In this document: in pieces, positions 35,300 through 45,569 of the stretch | Numbering within the stretch: position 1 is the stretch's first letter | How the letters are laid out: each line of letters opens with the position of its first letter | Assembly (NCBI RefSeq): GCF_014358015.1 | Contig: NZ_JACONV010000003.1 | Location: 275,854 to 339,853 of the forward strand | Direction: 5' to 3' | Length of the DNA stretch: 64,000 nucleotides | Source: Pseudomonas triticifolii | GTDB taxonomy: Bacteria; Pseudomonadota; Gammaproteobacteria; Pseudomonadales; Pseudomonadaceae | Program-made: the position numbers and the translations under genes | The notes under the pieces: model-generated | The model's database searches: none | Told to the model about the DNA's origin: nothing | The model's input: the letters and a program-made list of their open reading frames with translations, nothing else

Positions 35300-36460
35300 A
35301 TGCATTTCAAGCCAGCTGTTACCGTTCTGGTCACTGCCGTCGCCCTGGCAACCCTGCTAAGCGGTTGTAGCAAGAAGGAGCAGGAGGCACCGCCTCCGCA
35401 GAAACCTGAGGTGGGTGTTGTCACCCTCAAAGCTCAGCCCTACACGCTGACGACCGAGCTTCCGGGCCGCACCACTGCTTTCCGTGTGGCCGAGGTTCGT
35501 CCCCAGGTGGACGGTATCATCCTCAAGCGCCTGTTCACCGAAGGTGGCGACGTGAAGGCCGGGCAGCAGCTGTATCAGATCGATCCGGCCATCTACGAAG
35601 CCAACGCCAACAGCGCCAAGGCCACCCTGCAATCTGCCAAATCGATGTCCGACCGCTACAAGCAACTGGTCAACGAGCAGGCGGTGAGCCGTCAGGAATA
35701 CGACACCGCTCTGGCGAGCACGCAGGAAGCTCAGGCAGCACTGCAAACCGCGCAGATCAACGTACGCTATACCAAGGTGCTGGCGCCGATTGCCGGTCGC
35801 ATCGGTCGCTCCGCGGTCACCGAAGGTGCTCTGGTCAACAGTGCGCAGACCACTGCCATGGCAACCATTCAGCAACTGGACCCGATCTACGTTGACGTCA
35901 ACCAGTCCTCGGCAGACATGCTCAAACTGCGTGCTGACCTGGCCAGCGGCAGACTACAGAAGTCCGGTGACAACGCAGCGTCGGTCAAGCTGACCCTGGA
36001 AGATGGCAGCGAGTACGCGAAGGAAGGCAAGCTGGAGTTCTCCGAAGTGTCGGTCGACCAGGCAACCGGTTCGGTGACGCTGCGTGCGGTGTTCCCTAAC
36101 CCGGATCACATCCTTTTGCCCGGCATGTTCGTTCACGCACAGTTGAAGGCGGGTATGAACAGCAAAGCGATCCTCGCGCCGCAGCAAGGTGTGACCCGCG
36201 ACCTCAAAGGCACGCCGACCGCTTTGGTGGTCAACAAGGACAACAAGGTTGAGCAGCGTGAGCTGGTCACCAGTCGCACTGCCGGTGCCTACTGGCTGAT
36301 CGAGAAAGGTCTGGTCGAGGGTGATCGCGTGATTACCGAAGGCCTGCAATACGTCAAACCAGGCGCTGAAGTGAAGGTCAAGGAAGCAACCAACCTCACC
36401 GCTGACCAGTCTGCCAATGCTGCCCCTGCTGCCCCTGCTGCCACTGGCAAAGGTGAGTGA
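35300..36460 (+). CDS. mexA: RND efflux periplasmic adaptor (MexA/TtgA)
   Basis: The 386-residue membrane-fusion protein has a lipoprotein signal with lipobox LLSGC, so it is anchored by a lipid at Cys23. Order of parts: beta-barrel strands, a lipoyl half (PGRTTAFRVAEVRPQVDGIILKRLF), a coiled-coil hairpin (about 95-165, KSMSDRYKQLVNEQAVSRQEYDTALAS), the second lipoyl half (VLAPIAGRIGRSAVTEGALV), then barrel and membrane-proximal domains. It links the inner-membrane pump to the outer-membrane channel. It is the first gene of the operon and is followed by mexB after only three bases. Low-complexity Ala/Pro repeats end the protein. Confidence 0.93.
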   Translation: MHFKPAVTVLVTAVALATLLSGCSKKEQEAPPPQKPEVGVVTLKAQPYTLTTELPGRTTAFRVAEVRPQVDGIILKRLFTEGGDVKAGQQLYQIDPAIYEANANSAKATLQSAKSMSDRYKQLVNEQAVSRQEYDTALASTQEAQAALQTAQINVRYTKVLAPIAGRIGRSAVTEGALVNSAQTTAMATIQQLDPIYVDVNQSSADMLKLRADLASGRLQKSGDNAASVKLTLEDGSEYAKEGKLEFSEVSVDQATGSVTLRAVFPNPDHILLPGMFVHAQLKAGMNSKAILAPQQGVTRDLKGTPTALVVNKDNKVEQRELVTSRTAGAYWLIEKGLVEGDRVITEGLQYVKPGAEVKVKEATNLTADQSANAAPAAPAATGKGE

Positions 36461-36463
36461 TAG

Positions 36464-39400
36464 ATGTCCAGATTCTTTATTGACCGCCCCATCTTCGCCT
36501 GGGTATTAGCCCTGGTGATCATGTTGGTAGGCACGCTCTCGATCATGAAGCTGCCGATCAACCAATACCCGGCCATCGCGCCAACGGCCATCGATATCCA
36601 GGTCAGCTACCCGGGTGCTTCCGCACAGACTGTGCAGGACACCGTGGTCCAGATCATTGAGCAACAGCTCAACGGTATCGACAACCTGCGTTATGTTTCT
36701 TCGGACAGTAACTCCGACGGCAGCATGACCATCACCGTAACCTTCAATCAGGGCACCAACCCCGACACCGCTCAGGTACAGGTGCAGAACAAGCTGAACC
36801 TGGCCACCCCGCTGCTGCCGCAAGAAGTGCAGCAACAGGGTCTGCGCGTGACCAAGTCGGTGAAGAACTTCCTGCTGGTGATCGGTCTCGTGGCCGAAGA
36901 CGGCAGCCTGACCCGCGAGGACTTGTCGAACTACATCGTTTCCAACATTCAGGACCCGATCTCGCGTACTTCCGGCGTGGGTGACTTCCAGGTGTTCGGT
37001 TCGCAGTATGCAATGCGCATCTGGCTGGATCCGGCCAAGCTCAACAACTTCCAGTTGACCCCTGTAGACGTGACCACAGCCGTCAGCGCGCAGAACGTGC
37101 AGATTGCGACCGGCCAACTGGGCGGCCTGCCAGCGCTTCCCGGCACTCAGTTGAACGCAACCATCATCGGCAAGACCCGCCTGCAGACCGCTGAACAGTT
37201 CGGCAACATTCTGCTCAAGGTCAATACCGACGGTTCGCAGGTTCGTCTCAAGGATGTCGCGCGCATCGCGCTGGGCGGCCAGAACTACAGCATCGACGCA
37301 CAGTTCAACGGCAAACCGGCCTCCGGGATGGCGATCAAACTGGCCTCCGGTGCCAACGCTCTGGACACTGCCAAAGCCATTCGCGCCACCATCAGCGAGC
37401 TGGAGCCTTTCTTCCCGCCGGGCATGAAGGTCGTTTACCCGTATGACACCACCCCGACCGTCACCGAGTCGATCAGCGGCGTAGTTCACACCCTGATCGA
37501 AGCCATCGTGCTGGTGTTCCTGGTGATGTACCTGTTCCTGCAAAACCTGCGCGCCACGATCATCACCACGATGACCGTGCCGGTGGTACTGCTGGGTACG
37601 TTCGGCATTCTGGCCGCCTTCGGTTTCACCATCAACACACTGACCATGTTCGGCATGATTCTGGCCATCGGGCTTCTGGTGGACGATGCCATTGTGGTGG
37701 TGGAAAACGTCGAGCGGGTGATGGCCGAGGAGCATCTGTCGCCCAAGGAAGCCACGCAGAAGTCCATGGACCAGATCCAGGGCGCACTGGTCGGTATCGC
37801 CATGGTGCTGTCGGCGGTTCTGCTTCCTATGGCGTTCTTCGGCGGCTCCACGGGGGTGATCTACAAGCAGTTCTCGATCACCATCGTCTCGGCCATGGGC
37901 CTGTCGGTTCTGGTGGCTCTGATCTTCACCCCGGCGCTGTGCGCCACCATGCTCAAACCCATCGACCCGGAAAAGCACGGCCAACCCAAGCGTGGCTTCT
38001 TCGGCTGGTTCAACCGGACCTTCGACCGCAGCGTAGTCAGCTACGAAAACGGCGTGAAGCGCATGGTGACCCACAAGTTGCCCGCCTTCGTTGTCTACCT
38101 GATCATCGTCGCGGGCATGATCTGGCTGTTCACCCGCATTCCGGCGGCATTCCTGCCAGAAGAAGACCAGGGCGTCATTTTCGCCCAGGTGCAGACTCCG
38201 GCTGGCTCGTCCGCGGAACGCACCCAGAAAGTCATCGACGAGATGCGCGACTTCCTGCTCGACAAGGAAAAAGGTGAAGGCAAAGGCGTGAACTCGGTGT
38301 TCAGCGTCAACGGCTTTAACTTCGCGGGTCGTGGCCAAAGCTCGGGTCTGGCATTCGTCATGCTCAAGCCATGGGACGAACGTGATGATGAAAACACCGT
38401 GTTCAAGATCGCAGCACGGGCTCAGGCGCATTTCGCCAGCTTCCGTGACGCCATGGTCTTTGCTGTAGTACCGCCTTCGGTACTGGAACTGGGTAACGCC
38501 ACCGGTTTCGACGTCTACTTGCAGGATCAGGGCGGCGTCGGCCACCAGAAACTGCTGGATGCACGTAACCAGTTCCTGGGCATGGCCGCGCAAAGCAAGA
38601 TTCTCGCGGGCGTGCGCCCTAACGGTCTGAACGACGAGCCGCAATACCAGCTCACCGTGGACGACGAGAAAGCCAGCGCCCTGGGCATTACCCTGTCCAA
38701 CATCAACCAGACCCTGTCCATCGCGTTGGGTGGCAGTTACGTCAACGACTTCATCGACCGTGGTCGAGTGAAGAAAGTGTACGTGCAAGGTGAGGCCTTC
38801 AGCCGAATGACGCCTGAAGACCTGCAAAAGTGGTACGTGCGTAATGACAGCGGCACGATGGTGCCTCTGTCGGCCATCGCCAGCGGCGAGTGGATATACG
38901 GCTCGCCCAAACTGTCGCGCTATAACGGCGTAGCGGCCATGGAAGTACTGGGTACGCCGGCTCCGGGCTACAGCTCCGGCCAGGCCATGGCTGAGGTTGA
39001 AGCCATCGCCAAGAAACTGCCTGCCGGCATCGGCTACTCGTTTACCGGTCTGTCGTTCGAAGAACGCCTCTCCGGCTCTCAGGCTCCGGCGTTGTACGCA
39101 CTGTCCATGCTGGTGGTGTTCCTCTGTCTGGCGGCGCTTTACGAGAGCTGGTCGATTCCGATCGCGGTCATGCTGGTGGTACCGCTCGGCGTCATTGGTG
39201 CGTTGATGGCAACCAGCCTGCGCGGATTGTCCAACGACGTGTTCTTCCAGGTGGGCCTGCTGGTGACGGTGGGTCTGGCGGCGAAAAACGCCATTCTGAT
39301 CGTCGAATTTGCCAAGGAACTGCATGAGCAGGGCAAGTCCCTCGTCGACTCGGCGATGGAAGCTTGCCGGATGCGCTTGCGTCCGATCATCATGACCTCG

Positions 39401-39619
39401 ATGGCGTTCATCCTGGGTGTGGTTCCGCTGGCCATTTCCAGCGGTGCAGGTTCGGGTAGTCAACACGCCATCGGTACCGGTGTAATCGGCGGTATGATTA
39501 CCGCAACGGTCCTGGCGATCTTCTGGGTGCCAATGTTCTACGTCGCAGTGTCGTCGGTGTTCAAAGGCAAAGACAAATCAAGCAAGCAACAAGTCAAACC
39601 TACCGAGGCTGGCCAATGA
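36464..39619 (+). CDS. mexB: RND multidrug efflux transporter (MexB/TtgB)
   Basis: The 1051-residue, twelve-helix HAE-1 pump exports antibiotics, solvents and plant antimicrobials using the proton gradient. It shows two large periplasmic loops (about 30-330 and 560-870), the proton-relay Asp pair in [17 protein letters not shown] in TM4, and the symmetric C-terminal repeat with [17 protein letters not shown] in TM11. The start [17 protein letters not shown] is the canonical RND opening. The length is typical. Its stop overlaps the oprM start in an ATGA, so the two are translationally coupled. Confidence 0.95.
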   Translation: MSRFFIDRPIFAWVLALVIMLVGTLSIMKLPINQYPAIAPTAIDIQVSYPGASAQTVQDTVVQIIEQQLNGIDNLRYVSSDSNSDGSMTITVTFNQGTNPDTAQVQVQNKLNLATPLLPQEVQQQGLRVTKSVKNFLLVIGLVAEDGSLTREDLSNYIVSNIQDPISRTSGVGDFQVFGSQYAMRIWLDPAKLNNFQLTPVDVTTAVSAQNVQIATGQLGGLPALPGTQLNATIIGKTRLQTAEQFGNILLKVNTDGSQVRLKDVARIALGGQNYSIDAQFNGKPASGMAIKLASGANALDTAKAIRATISELEPFFPPGMKVVYPYDTTPTVTESISGVVHTLIEAIVLVFLVMYLFLQNLRATIITTMTVPVVLLGTFGILAAFGFTINTLTMFGMILAIGLLVDDAIVVVENVERVMAEEHLSPKEATQKSMDQIQGALVGIAMVLSAVLLPMAFFGGSTGVIYKQFSITIVSAMGLSVLVALIFTPALCATMLKPIDPEKHGQPKRGFFGWFNRTFDRSVVSYENGVKRMVTHKLPAFVVYLIIVAGMIWLFTRIPAAFLPEEDQGVIFAQVQTPAGSSAERTQKVIDEMRDFLLDKEKGEGKGVNSVFSVNGFNFAGRGQSSGLAFVMLKPWDERDDENTVFKIAARAQAHFASFRDAMVFAVVPPSVLELGNATGFDVYLQDQGGVGHQKLLDARNQFLGMAAQSKILAGVRPNGLNDEPQYQLTVDDEKASALGITLSNINQTLSIALGGSYVNDFIDRGRVKKVYVQGEAFSRMTPEDLQKWYVRNDSGTMVPLSAIASGEWIYGSPKLSRYNGVAAMEVLGTPAPGYSSGQAMAEVEAIAKKLPAGIGYSFTGLSFEERLSGSQAPALYALSMLVVFLCLAALYESWSIPIAVMLVVPLGVIGALMATSLRGLSNDVFFQVGLLVTVGLAAKNAILIVEFAKELHEQGKSLVDSAMEACRMRLRPIIMTSMAFILGVVPLAISSGAGSGSQHAIGTGVIGGMITATVLAIFWVPMFYVAVSSVFKGKDKSSKQQVKPTEAGQ

Positions 39620-41076
39620 GCAAGTCCCTGATCTCTCTGGCAGTCACCGCGTTCATTCTCGGCGGCTGCTCTCTGATCCCCGAATACAAGCAGCCACAGG
39701 CTCCGGTCGCCGCCCAGTACCCGCAAGGTCCGGCCTACTCGCCGGCCGAGGCGGCCAATATGGCCGCCGCCGAACAGGGCTGGCGCGAGTTCTTCAAGGA
39801 TCCGGCGTTGCAACGCCTGATCCAGACCGCGCTGCTCAATAACCGCGACCTGCGTGTTGCGGCCCTGAACATCGACGCCTACCGTGCGCAGTACCGCATC
39901 CAGCGTGCAGACCTGCTGCCGGCGGTCTCTGCCACCGGCAGCGGCAGCCGACAGCGTGTTCCTGCCGACCAGTCGCAGACCGGGCAATCGGGTATCAACA
40001 GCAGCTATTCGGCCACTTTGGGCGTCAGCGCCTATGAGCTGGATCTGTTCGGCCGCGTGCGTAGCCTGAGCGAACAGGCACTGGAAACCTACTTCGCCAG
40101 TGAGGAAGCGCGTCGCAGCACCCAGATCAGTCTGGTTGCCAGCGTGGCCAACGCCTACCTGACCTGGCAGGCCGACAAGGAACTGCTCACGCTGACGCAG
40201 GACACCCTCAAGACCTACGAAGAAAGCTATCGCCTGACCTCGCGCAGTAATGAAGTCGGTGTTTCTTCGGCACTGGACCTGAGCCAGTCGCGCACCGCCG
40301 TCGAAAGCGCGCGCGCCCGACTGGCGCAGTACCAGCGTCTGGTCGCCCAGGATCAGAACAACCTGGTGCTGCTGCTCGGCACCGGGCTGCCTGACAACCT
40401 GCCTGCCAGCCAGTTGCTCGCCTCCGACGTGCTGACCGAAATGCCAGCAGGTCTGCCCTCGGACTTGCTGCAGCGTCGCCCTGACATTCTGCAAGCGGAA
40501 CACACGCTCAAGGCCGCCAACGCCAACATCGGCGCCGCACGTGCTGCGTTCTTCCCAAGCATCAGCCTGACCGCAAGCGCAGGCACCAGCAGCACCGAAC
40601 TGTCCGGCCTGTTCAAAGGCGGCTCGGGTACCTGGCTGTTCCAGCCAAGCATCAACATTCCGATCTTCAACGCCGGCAGCCTGCGCGCCAGCCTGGATTA
40701 CTCCAAGATCCAGAAAGAAATCAGCGTCGCCAACTACGAGAAGGCGATTCAGACCGCCTTCCAGGAAGTGTCCGACGGCCTGGCTTCGCGCAAGACCTAC
40801 GACGAGCAGCTCCAGGCCCAGCGTGACTTCGTCACCGCCAACCAGGACTACTACCGTCTGGCCGAGCGTCGTTATCGCATCGGGATCGACAGCAACCTGA
40901 CCTTCCTCGACGCCCAGCGTTCGTTGTTCAGTGCGCAACAAACGCTGATTACCGACCGCCTTGCGCAGCTGACCAGCGAGGTCAACCTGTACAAGGCCCT
41001 CGGCGGCGGCTGGTATGAGAAGACCGGGCAGACCGCAACCATCGACAAGGAAAAACCGTCGATCCAGTTGTTCTGA
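39616..41076 (+). CDS. oprM: Outer-membrane efflux channel (OprM/TtgC)
   Basis: The 486-residue TolC-like lipoprotein has a signal with lipobox ILGGC and mature [10 protein letters not shown]. Two repeats of the outer membrane efflux family follow (about 60-260 and 280-465), with the helix-strand-helix pattern and periplasmic coiled coils. It forms the trimeric channel through the outer membrane for MexA/MexB. The start overlaps the mexB stop. A near-perfect terminator follows. Confidence 0.93.
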   Translation: MSKSLISLAVTAFILGGCSLIPEYKQPQAPVAAQYPQGPAYSPAEAANMAAAEQGWREFFKDPALQRLIQTALLNNRDLRVAALNIDAYRAQYRIQRADLLPAVSATGSGSRQRVPADQSQTGQSGINSSYSATLGVSAYELDLFGRVRSLSEQALETYFASEEARRSTQISLVASVANAYLTWQADKELLTLTQDTLKTYEESYRLTSRSNEVGVSSALDLSQSRTAVESARARLAQYQRLVAQDQNNLVLLLGTGLPDNLPASQLLASDVLTEMPAGLPSDLLQRRPDILQAEHTLKAANANIGAARAAFFPSISLTASAGTSSTELSGLFKGGSGTWLFQPSINIPIFNAGSLRASLDYSKIQKEISVANYEKAIQTAFQEVSDGLASRKTYDEQLQAQRDFVTANQDYYRLAERRYRIGIDSNLTFLDAQRSLFSAQQTLITDRLAQLTSEVNLYKALGGGWYEKTGQTATIDKEKPSIQLF

Positions 41077-41102
41077 CGTTACAGCTCAGACAGACGCCCA
41101 AT

Positions 41103-41133
41103 AAAAAACCCACCGGATCCGGTGGGTTTTTTT
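41103..41133. terminator. Bidirectional terminator between oprM and pcaT-like gene
   Basis: CCCACCGGATCCGGTGGG is a perfect palindrome flanked by AAAAAA and TTTTTTT, so it can stop transcription from oprM on the plus strand and from the transporter gene on the minus strand. Confidence 0.9.
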
Positions 41134-41154
41134 ATGCGTGCCGGATAGCTGCGA

Positions 41155-42456
41155 TCAATGATCGTGGTGCAGGTAGGCAGGCTGCTTGGGCAAACGCAAG
41201 CTGAACAGGAACGCCACCGCCATCATCACCGTCACGTACCAGTAGAAGCTGTTTTCCATGCCCGCGCTTTTCAGCTTCAAGGCAACGAACTCAGCCGAGC
41301 CACCAAAGGCCGCGTTGGCCACGGCATAAGCCAGACCGACGCCCAGAGCACGCACCTGAGGCGGGAACATCTCGGCCTTCACCAGTCCGCTGATCGAGGT
41401 GTAGAAACTGACGATAGCCAACGCCAGCGTGATCAGCACGAACGCCATGAACGGGTTGGTGGTGGTTTTCAGGGTCATCAGAATCGGCACCGTGCACAAC
41501 GTACCCAGCGCGCCGAACCACAGCATGGAGTTACGTCGGCCGATACGGTCAGCCAGCATGCCGAACAACGGCTGCATGCACATGTACAGGAACAGCGCGC
41601 CGGTCATGATGTAACTGGCGGTCTTGGCTTCCATGCCGCCGGTATTGACCAGGTATTTCTGCATGTACGTGGTAAAGGTGTAGAAAATCAACGAACCACC
41701 GGCGGTGTAGCCCAGCACGGTAATGAACGCGCCCTTGTGGTGCTTGAACAGCGCCGTGACGCTGCCTGCGTCCTTGTCCTGACGGCTTTCAGCTGTGGTG
41801 GTTTCGTTCAGCGTGCGACGCAGCAGCAAGGCGATGACCGCAGCCGCTGCACCAATGACAAACGGGATTCGCCAGCCGTAGGCGCGCAGTTCTTCAGTGG
41901 TGAGAAACTGCTGAAGGATGACCACGGTCAGTACCGCCAGCAATTGGCCGCCGATCAGGGTCACGTACTGGAACGAGGCGTAGAAACCGCGCTGCCCATG
42001 CAACGCTACTTCGCTCATGTAGGTGGCCGTGGTGCCGTACTCCCCGCCCACCGACAAACCCTGGAGCAGGCGCGCCATCAGCAGCAACGCCGGTGCCCAG
42101 GCACCAATCGAAGCATAGGTCGGCAGACAGGCGATGATCAGCGAGCCGGCGCACATCATGGTCACCGAGATCAGCATGGAATTCTTGCGACCGTGCTTGT
42201 CGGCCACCCGCCCGAACAGCCAGCCACCTATCGGCCGCATCAGGAAACCTGCAGCGAACACGCCTGCGGTGTTGAGCAACTGAACGGTCGGATCATCGGA
42301 AGGAAAGAAAGCGGGCGCGAAATAGATCGCACAGAAGGCATAGATATAAAAGTCGAACCATTCGACCAGGTTCCCGGAAGAAGCGCCGACAATCGCGAAG
42401 ATTCTTTTGCTTCGCTCCTCGCCGGTGTAGTGCGGTGCTTTCGATGTTGTGGTCAT
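41155..42456 (-). CDS. pcaT: MFS dicarboxylate/beta-ketoadipate permease (PcaT/KgtP-like)
   Basis: The 433-residue, twelve-helix protein has the metabolite:H+ symporter signatures [39 protein letters not shown] and [20 protein letters not shown]. Its position after pcaIJF on the same strand points to PcaT, the beta-ketoadipate/dicarboxylate permease of P. putida. It shares clear identity along its length with the permease at 27725-29050. The 146-base gap before pcaF suggests its own promoter or processed mRNA. An ATG 12 bases further upstream is in frame. Confidence 0.8.
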   Translation of the reverse strand: MTTTSKAPHYTGEERSKRIFAIVGASSGNLVEWFDFYIYAFCAIYFAPAFFPSDDPTVQLLNTAGVFAAGFLMRPIGGWLFGRVADKHGRKNSMLISVTMMCAGSLIIACLPTYASIGAWAPALLLMARLLQGLSVGGEYGTTATYMSEVALHGQRGFYASFQYVTLIGGQLLAVLTVVILQQFLTTEELRAYGWRIPFVIGAAAAVIALLLRRTLNETTTAESRQDKDAGSVTALFKHHKGAFITVLGYTAGGSLIFYTFTTYMQKYLVNTGGMEAKTASYIMTGALFLYMCMQPLFGMLADRIGRRNSMLWFGALGTLCTVPILMTLKTTTNPFMAFVLITLALAIVSFYTSISGLVKAEMFPPQVRALGVGLAYAVANAAFGGSAEFVALKLKSAGMENSFYWYVTVMMAVAFLFSLRLPKQPAYLHHDH

Positions 42457-42602
42457 TGTTATCCCCAAGCAGAACTATCCATAAGACACAACCTGTAACA
42501 CTCTGCTGCTCCAAGCACAACAACCCGCGCCCCTGACTTGCCTTTTCGTGGAGGCAAAACAGAGACACGGGTTGCTGAACAACTCAAGGATATGGGTTGC
42601 GA

Positions 42603-43805
42603 TCAGCGCTCAATGGCCAGCGCCAGACCCTGTCCTACGCCGACACACATGGTCGCCAGACCTTTGTGACCATTGGTCTTTTCCAGCTGGTGCAATGCAG
42701 TGAGCACCAGACGCGCGCCGCTCATGCCCAGCGGATGACCCAGCGCAATTGCGCCGCCATTGGGATTGACCTGTGGGGCATCATCGGCAAGGCCCAGCTC
42801 GCGCAGCACAGCAATGCCCTGGCTGGCAAAAGCCTCATTCAGTTCGATGACATCGAAGTCGGAGACCGCAAGCCCCAGACGCTCGACCAGTTTGCGCACG
42901 GCAGGCACCGGGCCGATGCCCATCACACGAGGCTCGACGGCGGCGCTGGCCATGCCGAGAATCCGGGCACGAGGCGTCAGACCGTGTTTCTTCACGGCCT
43001 CGGCGGACGCGAGAATCAACGCGGCAGCACCGTCGTTGACACCGGAAGCGTTGCCCGCAGTGACCGTCTTGTCCGCTCCGTTGACCGGCTTGAGCTTGCT
43101 CAGGGTTTCCAGACTGGTGTCGGCACGTGGGTGCTCGTCCTTGTCGACGATGGTTTCGCCTTTCTTGTGCGCCACACGGACCGGCACGATTTCTTCCTCG
43201 AAAAAGCCCGCAGCCTGGGCAACGGCAGTGCGTTGCTGGCTGCGCAGGGCGAAAGCGTCCTGATCGGCTCGAGAAATAGAGAAGTCGGTGGCCACGTTGT
43301 CGCCCGTTTCGGGCATGGAGTCCACGCCATAGGACGCCTTCATTGCCGGGTTGATGAAACGCCAGCCGATGGTGGTGTCTTCCAGTTTCATGTTGCGCGA
43401 GAACGCCGCGTCAGCCTTGCCCATGACGAAGGGCGCGCGCGACATCGACTCCACACCGCCTGCAATCGCCAGCTCCATCTCGCCAGCGGCGATGGCGCGG
43501 AACGCCGTACCGATCGCATCCATGCCCGAAGCGCACAGACGATTGAGGGTCACACCCGGAACAGTCGTTGGCAGACCGGCCAGCAGCGCGGCCATGCGCG
43601 CTACGTTGCGATTGTCTTCGCCGGCCTGGTTGGCGCAGCCGAGAAACACCTCGTCGACTTCGTTCCAGTTAACTGTCGGGTTGCGCTCCATCAGCGCCTT
43701 GATCGGGATCGCGGCCAGATCGTCGGCACGTACCGAGGACAGACCGCCACCAAAGCGACCGATGGGCGTGCGAATCGCATCGCAGATAAATACGTCACGC
43801 ATCAT
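42603..43805 (-). CDS. pcaF: Beta-ketoadipyl-CoA thiolase
   Basis: The 400-residue thiolase II family enzyme cleaves beta-ketoadipyl-CoA to succinyl-CoA and acetyl-CoA, the last step of the beta-ketoadipate pathway. The acyl-carrying Cys is in LNRLCASGMDA (residue 91 from the first of two Met codons). The base His is in GGAIALGHPLGMSGAR and the second Cys in LATMCVGVGQG. The gene overlaps the pcaJ stop by four bases (ATGA), so expression is coupled to the CoA-transferase. PaaJ-type thiolases are similar, but the neighbours decide for PcaF. Confidence 0.93.
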   Translation of the reverse strand: MMRDVFICDAIRTPIGRFGGGLSSVRADDLAAIPIKALMERNPTVNWNEVDEVFLGCANQAGEDNRNVARMAALLAGLPTTVPGVTLNRLCASGMDAIGTAFRAIAAGEMELAIAGGVESMSRAPFVMGKADAAFSRNMKLEDTTIGWRFINPAMKASYGVDSMPETGDNVATDFSISRADQDAFALRSQQRTAVAQAAGFFEEEIVPVRVAHKKGETIVDKDEHPRADTSLETLSKLKPVNGADKTVTAGNASGVNDGAAALILASAEAVKKHGLTPRARILGMASAAVEPRVMGIGPVPAVRKLVERLGLAVSDFDVIELNEAFASQGIAVLRELGLADDAPQVNPNGGAIALGHPLGMSGARLVLTALHQLEKTNGHKGLATMCVGVGQGLALAIER

Positions 43806-44581
43806 GCTTCTCCTGCGACCTGACCGTGGGCAGCAGCGGTCCGGGCTTCCAGATCGCGCAGGGCAGTCAGTTCGACATCGGTAGGATCTTCTGAGTAGAC
43901 CACGTTGTCGGCAAAGCGCACTGCCCAACCGGTCGCAGCAATGACTTGCTCACGGGTGACACCCGGGTGCAGCGTAGTCACCACAAATTCGTTGCTGCCC
44001 TCTTCGGGCTCCATGATGCACAGGTCGGTGATGATGCCCACCGGGCCGGCGCCTGGCAGGCCCAAACGCTTGCGCGAATCACCACCTTCGCCATGGCCCA
44101 CCGAGGTAATGAAGTCCAGCTTATCGACGAACGAGCGCGCCGACTGCTTGAGAATGATCAGCACCGACTTGGCCGAGCCTGCAATTTCCGGCGCGCCACC
44201 GGCACCCGGCAGACGCACTTTAGGATTGTGGTAGTCGCCGACGACCGTGGTATTGATGTTGCCGAAACGATCAACCTGTGCGGCACCGAGAAAACCGACA
44301 TCCACACGTCCGCCCTGCAACCAGTAGCGAAAAATCTCACTGGTGGCGACGACTGTGTCCGCCGTTTCGGCCAGTTCGCCATCACCAATGGACAGCGGCA
44401 GCACGGTCGGTTTGGCACCAATCGGGCCGGATTCGTAAATCAGGACCACATCAGGCGCAGACGTCAGGCGTGCAAGGTTCGCCGCCTTGGACGGCAGGCC
44501 GATACCGACAAAGCAGACCGCGCCATTGCGCAGACGACGGGCTGCAGCGACAGTCATCATTTCACTGGTGGTGTAAGTCAT
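43802..44581 (-). CDS. pcaJ: 3-oxoadipate CoA-transferase subunit B
   Basis: The 259-residue beta subunit of the succinyl-CoA:3-oxoadipate CoA-transferase carries the catalytic Glu in LIYESGPIGAKP, which forms the acyl-glutamate/CoA thioester intermediate. Other features are FVGIGLPSKAANLAR and GGGDSRK-like loops of CoA-transferase family I. It works as a heteromer with PcaI and shares one base with the pcaI stop (TAATG). It activates beta-ketoadipate for PcaF. Confidence 0.92.
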   Translation of the reverse strand: MTYTTSEMMTVAAARRLRNGAVCFVGIGLPSKAANLARLTSAPDVVLIYESGPIGAKPTVLPLSIGDGELAETADTVVATSEIFRYWLQGGRVDVGFLGAAQVDRFGNINTTVVGDYHNPKVRLPGAGGAPEIAGSAKSVLIILKQSARSFVDKLDFITSVGHGEGGDSRKRLGLPGAGPVGIITDLCIMEPEEGSNEFVVTTLHPGVTREQVIAATGWAVRFADNVVYSEDPTDVELTALRDLEARTAAAHGQVAGEA

Positions 44582-45438
44582 TATTTTGCCTCCGAAGCGC
44601 GAGCCAGCTTGCTCTGGAATTCGCTGAAATCCGCGGTACCGTGGATGTATTCGTCAATCCAGGCCTTGAAGGTTTCGCGGTCTCGGGCAATCGGGTCCCA
44701 GGCCTGATAGAAAGGATTGTCGCGCTCGTAGTAACCGTGCGCGTAGGAAGGATGAGCGCCACCGGGCACCAGGCACACTGCGCTCAAGGCCCAGGTCGGC
44801 AGCACGCAGGAGTTCATCGGAGCCTTGAGGTCATCGACAATTTCCTCGACGGTAACGATGCAGCGCTTGGCAGCCAGCGCCGCTTCCTTTTGCGCGCCAA
44901 GAATGCCCCAAAGCAGCACGTTGCCCTTGCGGTCGGCTTTCTGGGCATGAATGACCGTGACGTCAGGGCGCACCGAAGGCACGGCCGCCAGCACTTCACC
45001 GGTAAACGGACAGGTCACGGTCTTGATCAGCGGGTTGACCTTGGGCAGGTCGGAACCGGCGTAGGCGCGCAGCACCGCGAACGGCAGACCTGAAGCGCCT
45101 GCGACGTAGGCGTTGGCCAGGTCAGCGTGGCTGTGCTCTTCGATTTCCATGGCACGCGGCCACTGCTTTTCGACCGCGTCACGCAGGCGATGCAGTGAAC
45201 CAACACCAGGGTTGCCACCCCACGAGAAGATCAGACGTTTCGCACAGCCGGCACCGATCAATTGGTCATAGATCAGGTCGGGTGTCATGCGCACCAGTGT
45301 CAGGTCTTTTTTGCCCTGACGAATGATTTCATGACCAGCGGCCGTGGGGATCAAATGCGTGAAGCCTTCCAGCGCAACGGTGTCGCCATCGTTGACCAGT
45401 TGCTTCACCGCATCGCGTAGAGAAAGAATATCTGCCAT
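44581..45438 (-). CDS. pcaI: 3-oxoadipate CoA-transferase subunit A
   Basis: The 285-residue alpha subunit of the same transferase has the family I alpha pattern: LRDAVKQLVNDGDTVALEGFTHLIPTAAGHEIIRQG, and further on LIGAGCAKRLIFSWGGNPGVGSLHRLRDAVE. The ATG at 45438 follows GGAG; a longer frame starts 30 bases upstream. It is the first gene of the pcaIJF operon, expressed from the promoter region that holds PcaR-like sites. Beta-ketoadipate with PcaR induces it in P. putida (established). Confidence 0.92.
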   Translation of the reverse strand: MADILSLRDAVKQLVNDGDTVALEGFTHLIPTAAGHEIIRQGKKDLTLVRMTPDLIYDQLIGAGCAKRLIFSWGGNPGVGSLHRLRDAVEKQWPRAMEIEEHSHADLANAYVAGASGLPFAVLRAYAGSDLPKVNPLIKTVTCPFTGEVLAAVPSVRPDVTVIHAQKADRKGNVLLWGILGAQKEAALAAKRCIVTVEEIVDDLKAPMNSCVLPTWALSAVCLVPGGAHPSYAHGYYERDNPFYQAWDPIARDRETFKAWIDEYIHGTADFSEFQSKLARASEAK

Positions 45439-45532
45439 GAGGTGCTCCGAACCCAACATCACGTTCAATGATCAGCGCGAAGACCTGCGCCGGAATGAAA
45501 ATGAGGTTATGCCTGAGCATCGCTGCAAACAA

Positions 45533-45565
45533 TCCGATAATCGACTAACTGTTCGGTAATCGAAC
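45533..45565. promoter_or_regulatory. PcaR-type binding sites upstream of pcaI
   Basis: Two copies of a motif close to the PcaR consensus GTTCGATAATCGCAC lie here: TCCGATAATCGAC (45533-45545) and GTTCGGTAATCGAAC (45551-45565), the second nearly palindromic. They are about 95-130 bases before the pcaI start and directly after the pcaR stop. Confidence 0.7.
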
Positions 45566-45569
45566 AAAT

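Noticed and set aside
36506..39466. 986-codon open frame opposite mexB
   Set aside because: Long antisense frames are expected in high-GC genes with strong codon bias. The product is His/Gln-rich and nonsensical, while MexB is unmistakable.
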